Origin: Methanobacterium sp.
GTDB taxonomy: Archaea > Methanobacteriota > Methanobacteria > Methanobacteriales > Methanobacteriaceae
Reading direction: 5' to 3'
NCBI GenBank assembly: GCA_003162115.1
Contig: PMMV01000078.1
Span: 9,928 to 15,823 of the forward strand
Length of the DNA stretch: 5,896 bases
The translations under genes were made by a program, and so were the position numbers. This document shows positions 1 to 5,806 of this stretch, piece after piece (the first letter of the stretch is position 1; every line of letters begins with the position of its first letter). The notes under the pieces were generated by a model. The model did not search any database, was not told the origin of the DNA, and saw nothing but the letters and a program-made list of their open reading frames with translations.

Positions 1-798
1 GGCTCACCATCAACTGGACAGCCGACAATGGCTTCACAGAGCGACATGATGCAGGCAAGATGGGGTTCACATGGGGACTATGAAATTATAGCCATGTCAC
101 CGGCATCTGTTCAAGAGTGCTTCGATTTTACGGTCAGAGCTTTCAACCTTGCTGAAAAGTATAGGGTGCCTGTTATGATAATGGCCGATGAGATCGTTGG
201 ACACATGAGGGAAAAGATCACTATTCCCGACAGAACAGAAATACGATCAAGAAATATGCCTGATGAAGGTCCTGAGACTTTTTTACCATACAAAGCAGAA
301 CCTGATGGAACTTCTCCTATGCCTCCATTCGGAGAAGGATACAAACTCCATATAACTGGACTTACTCATGATGAAAGGGGATATCCAGATGCTTCAAATC
401 CTAAATCTCATTCAAAACTTGTAACACGACTCTGCAATAAAATACTTAAGAAAACCAATGAAATTGCTTCCGTAAAAACCATGTTTACTGAGGATGCTGA
501 TGTTCTCATAGTATCATATGGTGCACCCTCAAGATCAGTTATTACAGCAGTTAAGAAGGCAAGAAAAGGTGGATTTAAGGCAGGTTTCATTAAACTTGAA
601 ACTGTATGGCCTTTCCCAGAGGATATGCTACGTGATGTGTCAAAAAATGCCCATAGGGTCATTGTTGTTGAGATGAACCTCGGACAAATATTTTATGAAG
701 TTCAAAGAGTATTAAAAAACCATAAGGTTGAACTCCTTCCTAAGATTGGAGGAGAAATGCACAAACCGGATGAAATACTAAGAATAATAAAAAAGTGA
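1..798 (+). CDS. korA: 2-oxoglutarate:ferredoxin oxidoreductase subunit alpha (KorA), 5'-truncated by the window edge
   Basis: This is the C-terminal 265 residues of KorA; the frame is open to base 1, so the start lies outside the window. With KorB, KorC and a KorD ferredoxin subunit it interconverts 2-oxoglutarate + CoA and succinyl-CoA + CO2 using cytoplasmic ferredoxin. The first visible residues carry the family signature PSTGQPT, followed by MMQARWGSHGDYE and the ADEIVGHMRE stretch, all typical of the alpha-chain pyrimidine-binding domain. The later part (ADVLIVSYGAPSR to KLETVWPFPED) matches the second conserved domain of these alpha chains, and the VEMNLGQ segment near the C terminus is also characteristic. 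Family members are about 375 residues, so roughly a third is missing. The generic 2-oxoacid subfamily is certain. The 2-oxoglutarate assignment rests on sequence style and on sucC in the same operon. An internal ATG at 28 is not the real start because conserved sequence precedes it. Confidence 0.93.
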   Translation, partial: GSPSTGQPTMASQSDMMQARWGSHGDYEIIAMSPASVQECFDFTVRAFNLAEKYRVPVMIMADEIVGHMREKITIPDRTEIRSRNMPDEGPETFLPYKAEPDGTSPMPPFGEGYKLHITGLTHDERGYPDASNPKSHSKLVTRLCNKILKKTNEIASVKTMFTEDADVLIVSYGAPSRSVITAVKKARKGGFKAGFIKLETVWPFPEDMLRDVSKNAHRVIVVEMNLGQIFYEVQRVLKNHKVELLPKIGGEMHKPDEILRIIKK

Positions 799-900
799 AT
801 AAATTGGATGATAATTCTTTATTGAAACCTATTCTTTAATCAAAAATACATTATAGAACTTACGCAAGGATCTTAAATTATTATTATGGAGATGAAAAAT
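799..900 (+). promoter_or_regulatory. korA-korB intercistronic gap, possible internal promoter
   Basis: About 100 AT-rich bases separate korA from korB, whereas the later junctions of the operon are 1 to 10 bases. The gap contains a direct repeat ATTCTTTA at 814-821 and 831-838. It also holds an A-rich, TATA-like stretch at 842-855 (AAAAATACATTATA), which would place a transcript start roughly 25 bases before korB. No gene fits here. The promoter reading is inference; the gap could equally be an RNA processing or folding spacer. Confidence 0.2.
888..891 (+). promoter_or_regulatory. korB ribosome binding site (decides the start)
   Basis: GGAG lies 9 bases before the ATG at 901. The upstream in-frame ATG at 886 overlaps this site, and the ATG at 892 directly abuts it, so neither leaves room for it to act. 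This makes 901 the preferred start. Confidence 0.65.
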
Positions 901-1767
901 ATGGATAAAACGAATCAAAATCGTTTTATGAAGTACTTGAGAACAGACAGGCTTCCCAACATATTTTGTGCAGGATGCGGGAATGGAATCGTAATGAACA
1001 CGTTTTTCAACGCCATGGAGCTTGCTGAAATTGATTTTGACAACTTAGCCCTTGTATCTGGAATTGGATGTTCATCGAGGGTGCCTGGTTACATCAAGTG
1101 TGATTCGCTGCATACAACCCATGGAAGACCAATTGCTTTTGCAACAGGGCTCAAACTTGCAAATCCTGAATTAGATGTGGTTGTGTTCACTGGGGATGGA
1201 GATGCAGCTGCTATAGGAGGTAACCACTTGATACATGGAGCAAGAAGGAACATTGACCTTACAGTTATATGTATAAATAATAGTATCTATGGAATGACAG
1301 GAGGGCAGATAAGCCCTACATCTCCAACTGGAAGTTATGGAAGTACTGCTCCATTTGGAGCACTTGAAAAACCATTCAATTTATCAGAACTTACCAAGGC
1401 GGCAGGCGCATCATACGTCGCCAGATGGACAACAGCCCATCCAGTACAGCTTTCAAATGCTATTAAGAAGGGTCTTCTTAACAAGGGTTTTTCGTTCATT
1501 GAGGCGGTTTCACAGTGTCCAACTTATTTCGGTCGGAAAAATAAGATGAAAACTGCTGTGTCGATGATACAGTGGATGAAAGACGAGAGTATACTTAAAA
1601 GGAAAGCAGACACACTGAACGAGGCTGAACTCGAAGGAAAGCTTATAGTGGGAGAATTTCAGAATAAGAAAGAGGCAGAATTTACTGAAAAAATATGTAA
1701 ACTTCTTGAGGATAAATGCACAACTGGGAAACCCTCATCAGTCAAATCAGCTTTTCAGGGGGATTGA
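901..1767 (+). CDS. korB: 2-oxoglutarate:ferredoxin oxidoreductase subunit beta (KorB)
   Basis: KorB is the thiamine-diphosphate and [4Fe-4S] subunit of the 2-oxoglutarate:ferredoxin oxidoreductase. From the ATG at 901 it is 288 residues, a normal length for the family. The four cysteines that hold the cluster in this beta-subunit family are all present: CAGCGNG gives C23 and C26, GIGCSSR gives C57 and SQCPTYFG gives C206. The thiamine-diphosphate/magnesium motif starts at GDGD (98-101) and runs to INN (125-127), followed by the family hallmark YGMTGGQ (130-136) and SPTSPTG. The open frame extends to an ATG at 886, but that start would overlap the best ribosome binding site. The stop TGA is one base from the korC start, so the two are probably translationally coupled. 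Nothing is truncated or missing. Family assignment is certain; substrate preference is inferred from the operon. Confidence 0.95.
   Translation: MDKTNQNRFMKYLRTDRLPNIFCAGCGNGIVMNTFFNAMELAEIDFDNLALVSGIGCSSRVPGYIKCDSLHTTHGRPIAFATGLKLANPELDVVVFTGDGDAAAIGGNHLIHGARRNIDLTVICINNSIYGMTGGQISPTSPTGSYGSTAPFGALEKPFNLSELTKAAGASYVARWTTAHPVQLSNAIKKGLLNKGFSFIEAVSQCPTYFGRKNKMKTAVSMIQWMKDESILKRKADTLNEAELEGKLIVGEFQNKKEAEFTEKICKLLEDKCTTGKPSSVKSAFQGD
1757..1762 (+). promoter_or_regulatory. korC ribosome binding site
   Basis: AGGGGG lies inside the last codons of korB, 6 bases before the ATG at 1769. It supports 1769 as the korC start rather than the in-frame ATG at 1706, which is deep inside korB. Confidence 0.55.
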
Positions 1768-1768
1768 A

Positions 1769-2317
1769 ATGCGTAAAGATATCAGAATTGCAGGATTCGG
1801 TGGTCAGGGGATCATTCTTGCAGGGATAGTCATTGGAAAAGCAGCAGCACTACATGATGGTATACACGCTGTTCAAACACAGTCTTATGGTCCCGAAGCA
1901 CGGGGAGGAGCCTCAAGAACTGAAGTTGTGGTGAGTGACGAGGAAGTTGACTACCCAAAGGTTCAAAATCCAGACATATTCGTTGCAATGTCCCATACAG
2001 CCTTAATGGCTTACTTGGATGATCTCAAAGATGGTGGAATTCTCATAGTCGATCCAGATCTGATATCTGAGGAAGAAGTGATGCCATTTGTTCAAAAACA
2101 CAATATAAAGCTTTACAAAGCTCCAGCAACCAGAACTGCAGCAGATGAAATAGGACTAAAGATTGTGGCTAATATTGTCATGATAGGGGCTATAACAAGA
2201 ATAACAAAGGTGGTATCCGAAGAAGCAGCAAGGGCGGCAATAGCTGAGAGTGTTCCACCGGGAACAGAGGAAAAAAACTTGGCAGCATATGATGAAGGTC
2301 TAAAGCTAGCTGATTAG
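1769..2317 (+). CDS. korC: 2-oxoglutarate:ferredoxin oxidoreductase subunit gamma (KorC)
   Basis: KorC is the gamma chain of the 2-oxoglutarate:ferredoxin oxidoreductase, equivalent to domain III of the single-chain pyruvate enzymes. From the ATG at 1769 it is 182 residues, the usual size. The N-terminal glycine-rich turn GFGGQGI (9-15) opens a Rossmann-like fold, and SYGPEARGG (39-47) is the strongly conserved family signature. The segment PDIFVAMSH and the C-terminal VPPGTEEKNLAA stretch are also typical. The open frame reaches upstream to an ATG at 1706, but the extra 21 residues overlap korB, resemble nothing in the family and lack a ribosome binding site. The start is one base past the korB stop, and the TAG stop shares its last base with the sucC ribosome binding site. 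Both junctions imply one transcript with coupled translation. Confidence 0.94.
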   Translation: MRKDIRIAGFGGQGIILAGIVIGKAAALHDGIHAVQTQSYGPEARGGASRTEVVVSDEEVDYPKVQNPDIFVAMSHTALMAYLDDLKDGGILIVDPDLISEEEVMPFVQKHNIKLYKAPATRTAADEIGLKIVANIVMIGAITRITKVVSEEAARAAIAESVPPGTEEKNLAAYDEGLKLAD

Positions 2318-2322
2318 GAGGG
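2317..2322 (+). promoter_or_regulatory. sucC ribosome binding site
   Basis: GGAGGG is the strongest Shine-Dalgarno match in the window. It begins on the last base of the korC stop codon and sits 5 bases before the GTG start of sucC at 2328. Confidence 0.75.
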
Positions 2323-2327
2323 TCAAT

Positions 2328-3434
2328 GTGAAGGTTCATGAATACATTGCAAAGGATATATTTAAAAAGGAAGGAATTCCCGTACCTCAAAACAAAATGG
2401 TAGTAAATCCTGATGAAGCTAGGGCAGTAGCTATGGAAATGGGAAAACCTGTTGTAATTAAATCACAAATATTAGTTGGTGGCAGGGGCAAGGCTGGTGG
2501 AATTAAATTTGCTGATAAACCAGAGGAAGTGTACAGCAAAGCTTTTGAAATATTGGGATCAACTGTGAAGGATGAAAGGGTTGAAATGATCCTAATCGAA
2601 GAAAAACTAAAAATCCTGTCTGAATATTATCTAAGTATAGTACTTGACAGATCTGCAAAAAAACCACTTATTATGGCTAGTATGTCTGGAGGTGTTGATA
2701 TCGAGGAAGTGGCGCGTGATACACCTGAAAAAATAGTTAAGTATTATTTGGATGTTCTGGATGAATTTTTACCCTACCAAGGAAGAGAGATAGCTATTAA
2801 AATGGGAGTTCCAAATGCTTTGATTTCAAAGGTGGGGGCAGTCGTTTGGAAGCTCTTCAATGTATTTCAGAAGTACGATGCAACTATCGCAGAAATAAAT
2901 CCACTAGTTGTAACTGCTGACGGGATTTTAGCCGCGGATGCAAAGCTCGATATTGATGATGACTCTGTTTATAGGCAAAAAAACCTGGCAGAACTGGAAA
3001 AAGTGCATAAGAGCGAGTTTGCTTATGTAAAACTGGACGGAAACATAGCTGTGATTGGAAATGGCGCTGGCTTGACACTTAGCGGTATGGATATGTTGAA
3101 GCTATACGGCGGCGAACCAGCAACATTTCTTGATATTGGAGGAGGATCTTCACAGGAAAACATAGCTAAAGCTTTGAATATTGTAATATCAGATCTTGAC
3201 GTTAAAACAGTATTTTTAAATGTTCTTGGTGGTATAACACGTGCGGATGATGTTGCTCGTGGGGTATTAGATGTTTTAAATGCATCAAAACGCAAAGTTC
3301 CACTGGTCATACGGTTGACCGGCACCAACGAAGAAGAAGGACAGAGAATACTTAAAGAAGCAGGAGTTTCATATGAAACGTCTATGGAGGCTGCAGCAAA
3401 AAAGGCAGTAGAGCTGTGCAAGAATTATCTCTAA
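2328..3434 (+). CDS. sucC: succinate--CoA ligase (ADP-forming) subunit beta (SucC)
   Basis: SucC is the ATP-grasp subunit of succinyl-CoA synthetase, which makes succinyl-CoA from succinate, CoA and ATP. In methanogens it feeds the ferredoxin-dependent carboxylation by KorABCD. It is 368 residues and full length. Visible landmarks: the N-terminal VHEYIAKDIFKKEGIPVP; the ATP-grasp loop GGRGKAGG (51-58); EINPLVV (189-195), with N191 and D204 in the positions of the magnesium ligands of the E. coli enzyme; and YRQKNLAE after the ATP-grasp fold. The C-terminal CoA-ligase domain has LDGNIAVIGNGAGL (236-249), LDIGGG (268-273) and the LGGITR segment. The start is GTG, chosen for its strong ribosome binding site and because the protein begins at the usual point. 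An ATG two bases earlier is out of frame and is followed at once by TGA. The alpha subunit gene sucD, carrying the phosphorylated histidine, is not in the window and is presumably elsewhere. Confidence 0.95.
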   Translation: MKVHEYIAKDIFKKEGIPVPQNKMVVNPDEARAVAMEMGKPVVIKSQILVGGRGKAGGIKFADKPEEVYSKAFEILGSTVKDERVEMILIEEKLKILSEYYLSIVLDRSAKKPLIMASMSGGVDIEEVARDTPEKIVKYYLDVLDEFLPYQGREIAIKMGVPNALISKVGAVVWKLFNVFQKYDATIAEINPLVVTADGILAADAKLDIDDDSVYRQKNLAELEKVHKSEFAYVKLDGNIAVIGNGAGLTLSGMDMLKLYGGEPATFLDIGGGSSQENIAKALNIVISDLDVKTVFLNVLGGITRADDVARGVLDVLNASKRKVPLVIRLTGTNEEEGQRILKEAGVSYETSMEAAAKKAVELCKNYL

Positions 3435-3440
3435 AAAAAA
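3433..3440 (-). terminator. Candidate T-tract terminator for the DUF1002 gene
   Basis: Read on the minus strand, this A8 run is a T8 tract about 105 bases beyond the DUF1002 stop codon. It is the only T run of this size on that strand in the convergent region. It begins inside the sucC stop codon, so the two 3' untranslated regions probably overlap. No stem precedes it. Confidence 0.35.
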
Positions 3441-3522
3441 TATTTTCTACCTTCTTTTAATTTAAACTGATATTCTTTTTGAACGTTATTGTGAATGCAT
3501 AATATTAAGATTAAATTTGTGT

Positions 3523-3546
3523 TGAATGGACTTCCATTAATTTTTT
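3523..3546 (+). terminator. Candidate terminator of the kor-sucC operon
   Basis: A short inverted repeat AATGG / CCATT (3525-3529 and 3534-3538, loop ACTT) is followed two bases later by six T residues (3541-3546). An earlier T5 tract lies at 3476-3480. Archaeal termination depends mainly on T tracts, so the tract matters more than the weak stem. The element runs to the last base of the convergent gene's stop codon. Confidence 0.45.
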
Positions 3547-4424
3547 CATTGATTAGGTATGAAACTGCTCAAGTAATTGAAGATGTTCTGTAAGTAGTTC
3601 ATTATCTGGTTGATGATTCCACTAGACTGAGTTGCTTGATTTGTAACATTCTGAAGCTTATTTTTAAAGTTTGATAAACTAGCCTGTGCTTTTTGTGAGT
3701 TTGAAATAGTATCTGCAATCTGTTGTGCTTGCTGGGTTGTTAAATTTATATTCATAGTTGAAGCTATATTAACAACAATTACCTTTATTTGGGCTGGGTC
3801 CTGTAAATTCTGACTTTGAACATTGTCCATTACCTTGGAGAAAAGATCTGCTATCTTATCTGGATTTTGTCCTGTCTGGTTTACAATCTGAGTTTCAGTG
3901 TTAAGCTCTTTTGTAGCTGCTTTTTTAGCTTGGTCCGGTATAGGGACACCTACTGCTATTTCATAAGATTTAAGCACGCCTGCAAGTGCAGCTTCACCAG
4001 ACGCTGTAACAGGTGATGATACAACCACGTATCCATTGTTTATTCCTGATGATCTCAATGCATTTGCATACATTTTAGGCGTAACGACTTTTATCTTGTT
4101 GGTGTCTACAATTACATTAATTCCCTGGTTGTAACTCAGATCCACCATTGCACAGGAAAATATTTGACTCGATGGGTAAGTATTTCCTGTAATGTTTGCG
4201 GATATTGCATTTACCTCTGATGCGGTTATGACCTTTGAAGTTGCATCATTAATATTTTTACTAGTTTTTGACTGGAAATAACTGTTCATAGAATTTTTCC
4301 AATCTGCATTAGCATACGTTGTTTCCCCATAGGTTACTGCAAAACCATAAACACTGTAAACAGGACTTAACATCATTATTACCAGAATTAATCCAATTGC
4401 AAACTTTTTCATGAATACCGCCAT
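3546..4424 (-). CDS. Secreted DUF1002 domain-containing protein, function unknown
   Basis: This protein of 292 residues has no known biochemical role. An N-terminal signal peptide is clear: MKKF, then a hydrophobic core (AIGLILVIMML) and likely cleavage near VYGFA, so it is exported. Past the signal peptide it has DUF1002 features: a central SSQIFSCAMVDL, then GINVIVDTNKI, VVTPKMYANALRSSGI, VVVSSPVTASGEAALAGVLKSYE and AKKAATKEL. The C-terminal third is Gln/Asn-rich and helical-looking, ending in a probably amphipathic segment (INQIMNYLQNIF). There is one cysteine in the mature protein (C92 counting from the ATG at 4427). Four N-glycosylation sequons (NIT, NQT, NLT, NVT) are visible. No second membrane helix, sortase signal or lipobox is seen. 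Three in-frame ATGs (4427, 4424, 4412) compete; GGAG at 4432-4435 fits 4424 best, with a 7-base spacer. Its convergent orientation and separate promoter region suggest a single-gene transcript. A surface or cell-wall role is a guess from export alone. Confidence 0.85.
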   Translation of the reverse strand: MAVFMKKFAIGLILVIMMLSPVYSVYGFAVTYGETTYANADWKNSMNSYFQSKTSKNINDATSKVITASEVNAISANITGNTYPSSQIFSCAMVDLSYNQGINVIVDTNKIKVVTPKMYANALRSSGINNGYVVVSSPVTASGEAALAGVLKSYEIAVGVPIPDQAKKAATKELNTETQIVNQTGQNPDKIADLFSKVMDNVQSQNLQDPAQIKVIVVNIASTMNINLTTQQAQQIADTISNSQKAQASLSNFKNKLQNVTNQATQSSGIINQIMNYLQNIFNYLSSFIPNQ

Positions 4425-4431
4425 CATATCT

Positions 4432-4435
4432 CTCC
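4432..4435 (-). promoter_or_regulatory. Ribosome binding site of the DUF1002 gene
   Basis: On the minus strand GGAG precedes the ATG at 4427 by 4 bases and the ATG at 4424 by 7 bases; the second spacing is closer to normal. The third ATG at 4412, which would begin the compact signal peptide MKKFAIG, has only a weak GGCGG upstream. Confidence 0.55.
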
Positions 4436-4493
4436 ATAGAAATTATTTGAATTTATTCTTATCTCCTCAAATATTATTTATGAACTTTTAAAG

Positions 4494-4502
4494 TATTTTA
4501 AA
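4494..4502 (-). promoter_or_regulatory. Candidate TATA box of the DUF1002 gene
   Basis: On the minus strand this reads TTTAAAATA, close to the archaeal box A. Initiation about 25 bases downstream would give a leader of roughly 45 bases before the ATG. No good BRE is evident, and the surroundings are AT-rich enough to make chance matches likely. Confidence 0.3.
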
Positions 4503-4566
4503 AGCCTTAGAATACTTAATTAATAGGAATTAATCAATTTAACTTAAATATCGAATTACATAGGTT

Positions 4567-4572
4567 AAAAAA
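4567..4572 (-). terminator. Candidate T-tract terminator for the wyosine synthase gene
   Basis: On the minus strand there is a T6 tract about 55 bases beyond the stop codon at 4626 and upstream of the DUF1002 promoter candidate. It suggests that the two minus-strand genes are transcribed separately. No convincing hairpin precedes it. Confidence 0.3.
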
Positions 4573-4625
4573 TTTGTTTTAGTTGTAAATTCTTTTTTTA
4601 ATAGTTTTCAATGGTAACTAAAATA

Positions 4626-5540
4626 TTATGATAATAAAACGACTCTGCTTTCAAAGGAACTATTAACGATTTCACGATCACATAACTTTGCAATAGATTC
4701 TGCAAATCTATTTACATCTTCATTTGAAGGCATATTTTCAAGTTTAAGCCTGTCTCTTGAGCTACCAACGTACATGTAGGCTTTGATTTCAATAAAATCC
4801 GGGTTGCTATTTTTAATTATTTTTGCATACTCATGCGGATTGATCATGTTATAATCCTTTACACAAGTTGTTCTTAACACTGTTCTGCAGTCGAAGCTCG
4901 ATAGAAGATTCAGTGATTTATTCAAAAGTTCCCACCCACCTGAAATCTGAGGTTGACAAACATCGGTGTAAACTTCCTTGTTTGGTGCGTCTAATGAAAT
5001 ATAAAGTTGTGTAGGTTCTTTATCAAGGTTTTCAAGCTTAAAGGGGGTCATACCATTGGTTACAAGGAAGGTTGTAAAATCCCTTTGACTGAACTCCGAT
5101 ATCAGATCATTTATATGGGGGTAGAGCATTGGTTCCCCTGCAAGCGATATTGCAGCATTTTTGGGTTCTTGGGATTCTTTAAGTTTTTTTTTATCAACCA
5201 TTGAGTTACCAAAGAAACCGCACAACAAGTTTCTTTGTACAGCTATACAATCGTCAATTATCCTCTTTGGTTCATCAAAATCCTCATCCCATTCAGTTTT
5301 AGTTATAGAAATATCTCTCCAGCAGAATGTGCATTTTTGATGACAGAATGGAATACTCGGAGACATCTGGAGACATCTGTGACTTTCTATTCCATAGAAT
5401 TTTTCCTTATAACAAACTCCTTCGTTGAGTAGGCTCTTCTTTGTCCAGTGACATACCTTGGCTGCAGCATGCTTTAAATCACCTGCAAATCTGTAACCTT
5501 TTTTTTCAAGGGCTTTTATTTCAATTTCTGATAGTGACAT
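4626..5540 (-). CDS. taw1: S-adenosyl-L-methionine-dependent tRNA 4-demethylwyosine synthase (Taw1/TYW1)
   Basis: Taw1 is a radical-SAM enzyme that condenses pyruvate carbons onto m1G37 of tRNA-Phe, building the tricyclic base 4-demethylwyosine. From the ATG at 5540 it has 304 residues, the archaeal length without the flavodoxin domain of eukaryotic TYW1. It carries the radical-SAM motif C66-x3-C70-x2-C73 (CHQKCTFCWR) and three further cysteines at C30, C43 and C56, whose 13-residue spacing matches the second [4Fe-4S] cluster of the Methanocaldococcus enzyme. K45 in CYKEKFYG sits where the proposed pyruvate-binding lysine lies. Other family marks are SLAGEPMLYP (AGEP at 134-137), VTNGMTP, YISLDAP, EIKAYMYVG and the C-terminal SRVVLL. 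The frame opens to a TTG at 5588, but the ATG at 5540 has a ribosome binding site and the right N-terminal length. It lies about 200 bases upstream of the co-oriented DUF1002 gene and is probably transcribed alone. Confidence 0.95.
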   Translation of the reverse strand: MSLSEIEIKALEKKGYRFAGDLKHAAAKVCHWTKKSLLNEGVCYKEKFYGIESHRCLQMSPSIPFCHQKCTFCWRDISITKTEWDEDFDEPKRIIDDCIAVQRNLLCGFFGNSMVDKKKLKESQEPKNAAISLAGEPMLYPHINDLISEFSQRDFTTFLVTNGMTPFKLENLDKEPTQLYISLDAPNKEVYTDVCQPQISGGWELLNKSLNLLSSFDCRTVLRTTCVKDYNMINPHEYAKIIKNSNPDFIEIKAYMYVGSSRDRLKLENMPSNEDVNRFAESIAKLCDREIVNSSFESRVVLLS

Positions 5541-5544
5541 TGTT

Positions 5545-5549
5545 ATCCT
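5545..5549 (-). promoter_or_regulatory. Ribosome binding site of taw1 (decides the start)
   Basis: On the minus strand AGGAT lies 4 bases before the ATG at 5540. No comparable site precedes the in-frame TTG at 5588, so the shorter 304-residue protein is preferred. Confidence 0.6.
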
Positions 5550-5597
5550 GTTAAAATTTCTTTTAAAACTTAAGAATTTTTTAAACAATAAAATTAA

Positions 5598-5607
5598 TTT
5601 ATATTAA
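5598..5607 (-). promoter_or_regulatory. Candidate TATA box of taw1
   Basis: On the minus strand this reads TTAATATAAA. It would place the transcript start near 5575 and give a leader of about 35 bases. A better consensus match, TTTATATA, lies farther upstream at 5656-5663 and would give a leader of about 95 bases. The choice between them cannot be made from sequence alone. Confidence 0.3.
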
Positions 5608-5655
5608 TCTACTAAACAAATTATTTCAATTACTTTACATACTTCTGATCTATTG

Positions 5656-5665
5656 TATATAAATA
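5656..5665 (+). promoter_or_regulatory. Strong TATA-box match, readable on both strands
   Basis: TATATAAATA on the plus strand gives the exact archaeal box A TTTATATA on the minus strand. It could serve taw1 (minus) or a gene beyond the right edge (plus). A T8 tract at 5675-5682 would lie at or just before a plus-strand transcript start, which makes the minus orientation slightly more likely. Confidence 0.3.
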
Positions 5666-5691
5666 CCATTAATATTTTTTTTAATTGGGTA

Positions 5692-5716
5692 ATTAATAAT
5701 TTATTTAATTATTAAT
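5692..5716. repeat. AT-only inverted repeat
   Basis: ATTAATAATT (5692-5701) is perfectly complementary to AATTATTAAT (5707-5716) across a 5-base loop. With one bulged base the pairing extends outward by a further GT/AC. The arms contain only A and T in an AT-rich region, so chance is a serious alternative. Confidence 0.4.
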
Positions 5717-5780
5717 ACATTTATCGAGGTAATCAAGCCATCATTATCATTTTTATATGTTTGTTAGTAAATTTAATTTC

Positions 5781-5806
5781 AATTAACCTTAAAAATCTGG
5801 TTAATT
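5781..5806. repeat. Inverted repeat AATTAACC / GGTTAATT
   Basis: Perfect 8-base arms at 5781-5788 and 5799-5806 flank a 10-base spacer, so the arm centres are 18 bases apart, nearly two helical turns. This geometry fits a dimeric regulator operator better than a stable hairpin. No regulator gene is visible, and the function is inferred only from symmetry. Confidence 0.4.

Noticed and set aside
1706..1768. Upstream extension of korC to an in-frame ATG at 1706
   Set aside because: It lies inside korB, has no ribosome binding site, and its residues do not resemble the family N terminus, which begins naturally at 1769.
3816..4016. Antisense open frame inside the DUF1002 gene
   Set aside because: It is an overlap shadow of a well-supported gene, with no ribosome binding site and no recognisable protein features. 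The same applies to the antisense frames within korA, sucC and taw1.
4463..4468. Strong Shine-Dalgarno-like GAGGAG on the minus strand in the DUF1002 leader
   Set aside because: No ATG, GTG or TTG follows at a usable distance, so it does not start a leader peptide that I can support. It may be chance or a ribosome standby site.
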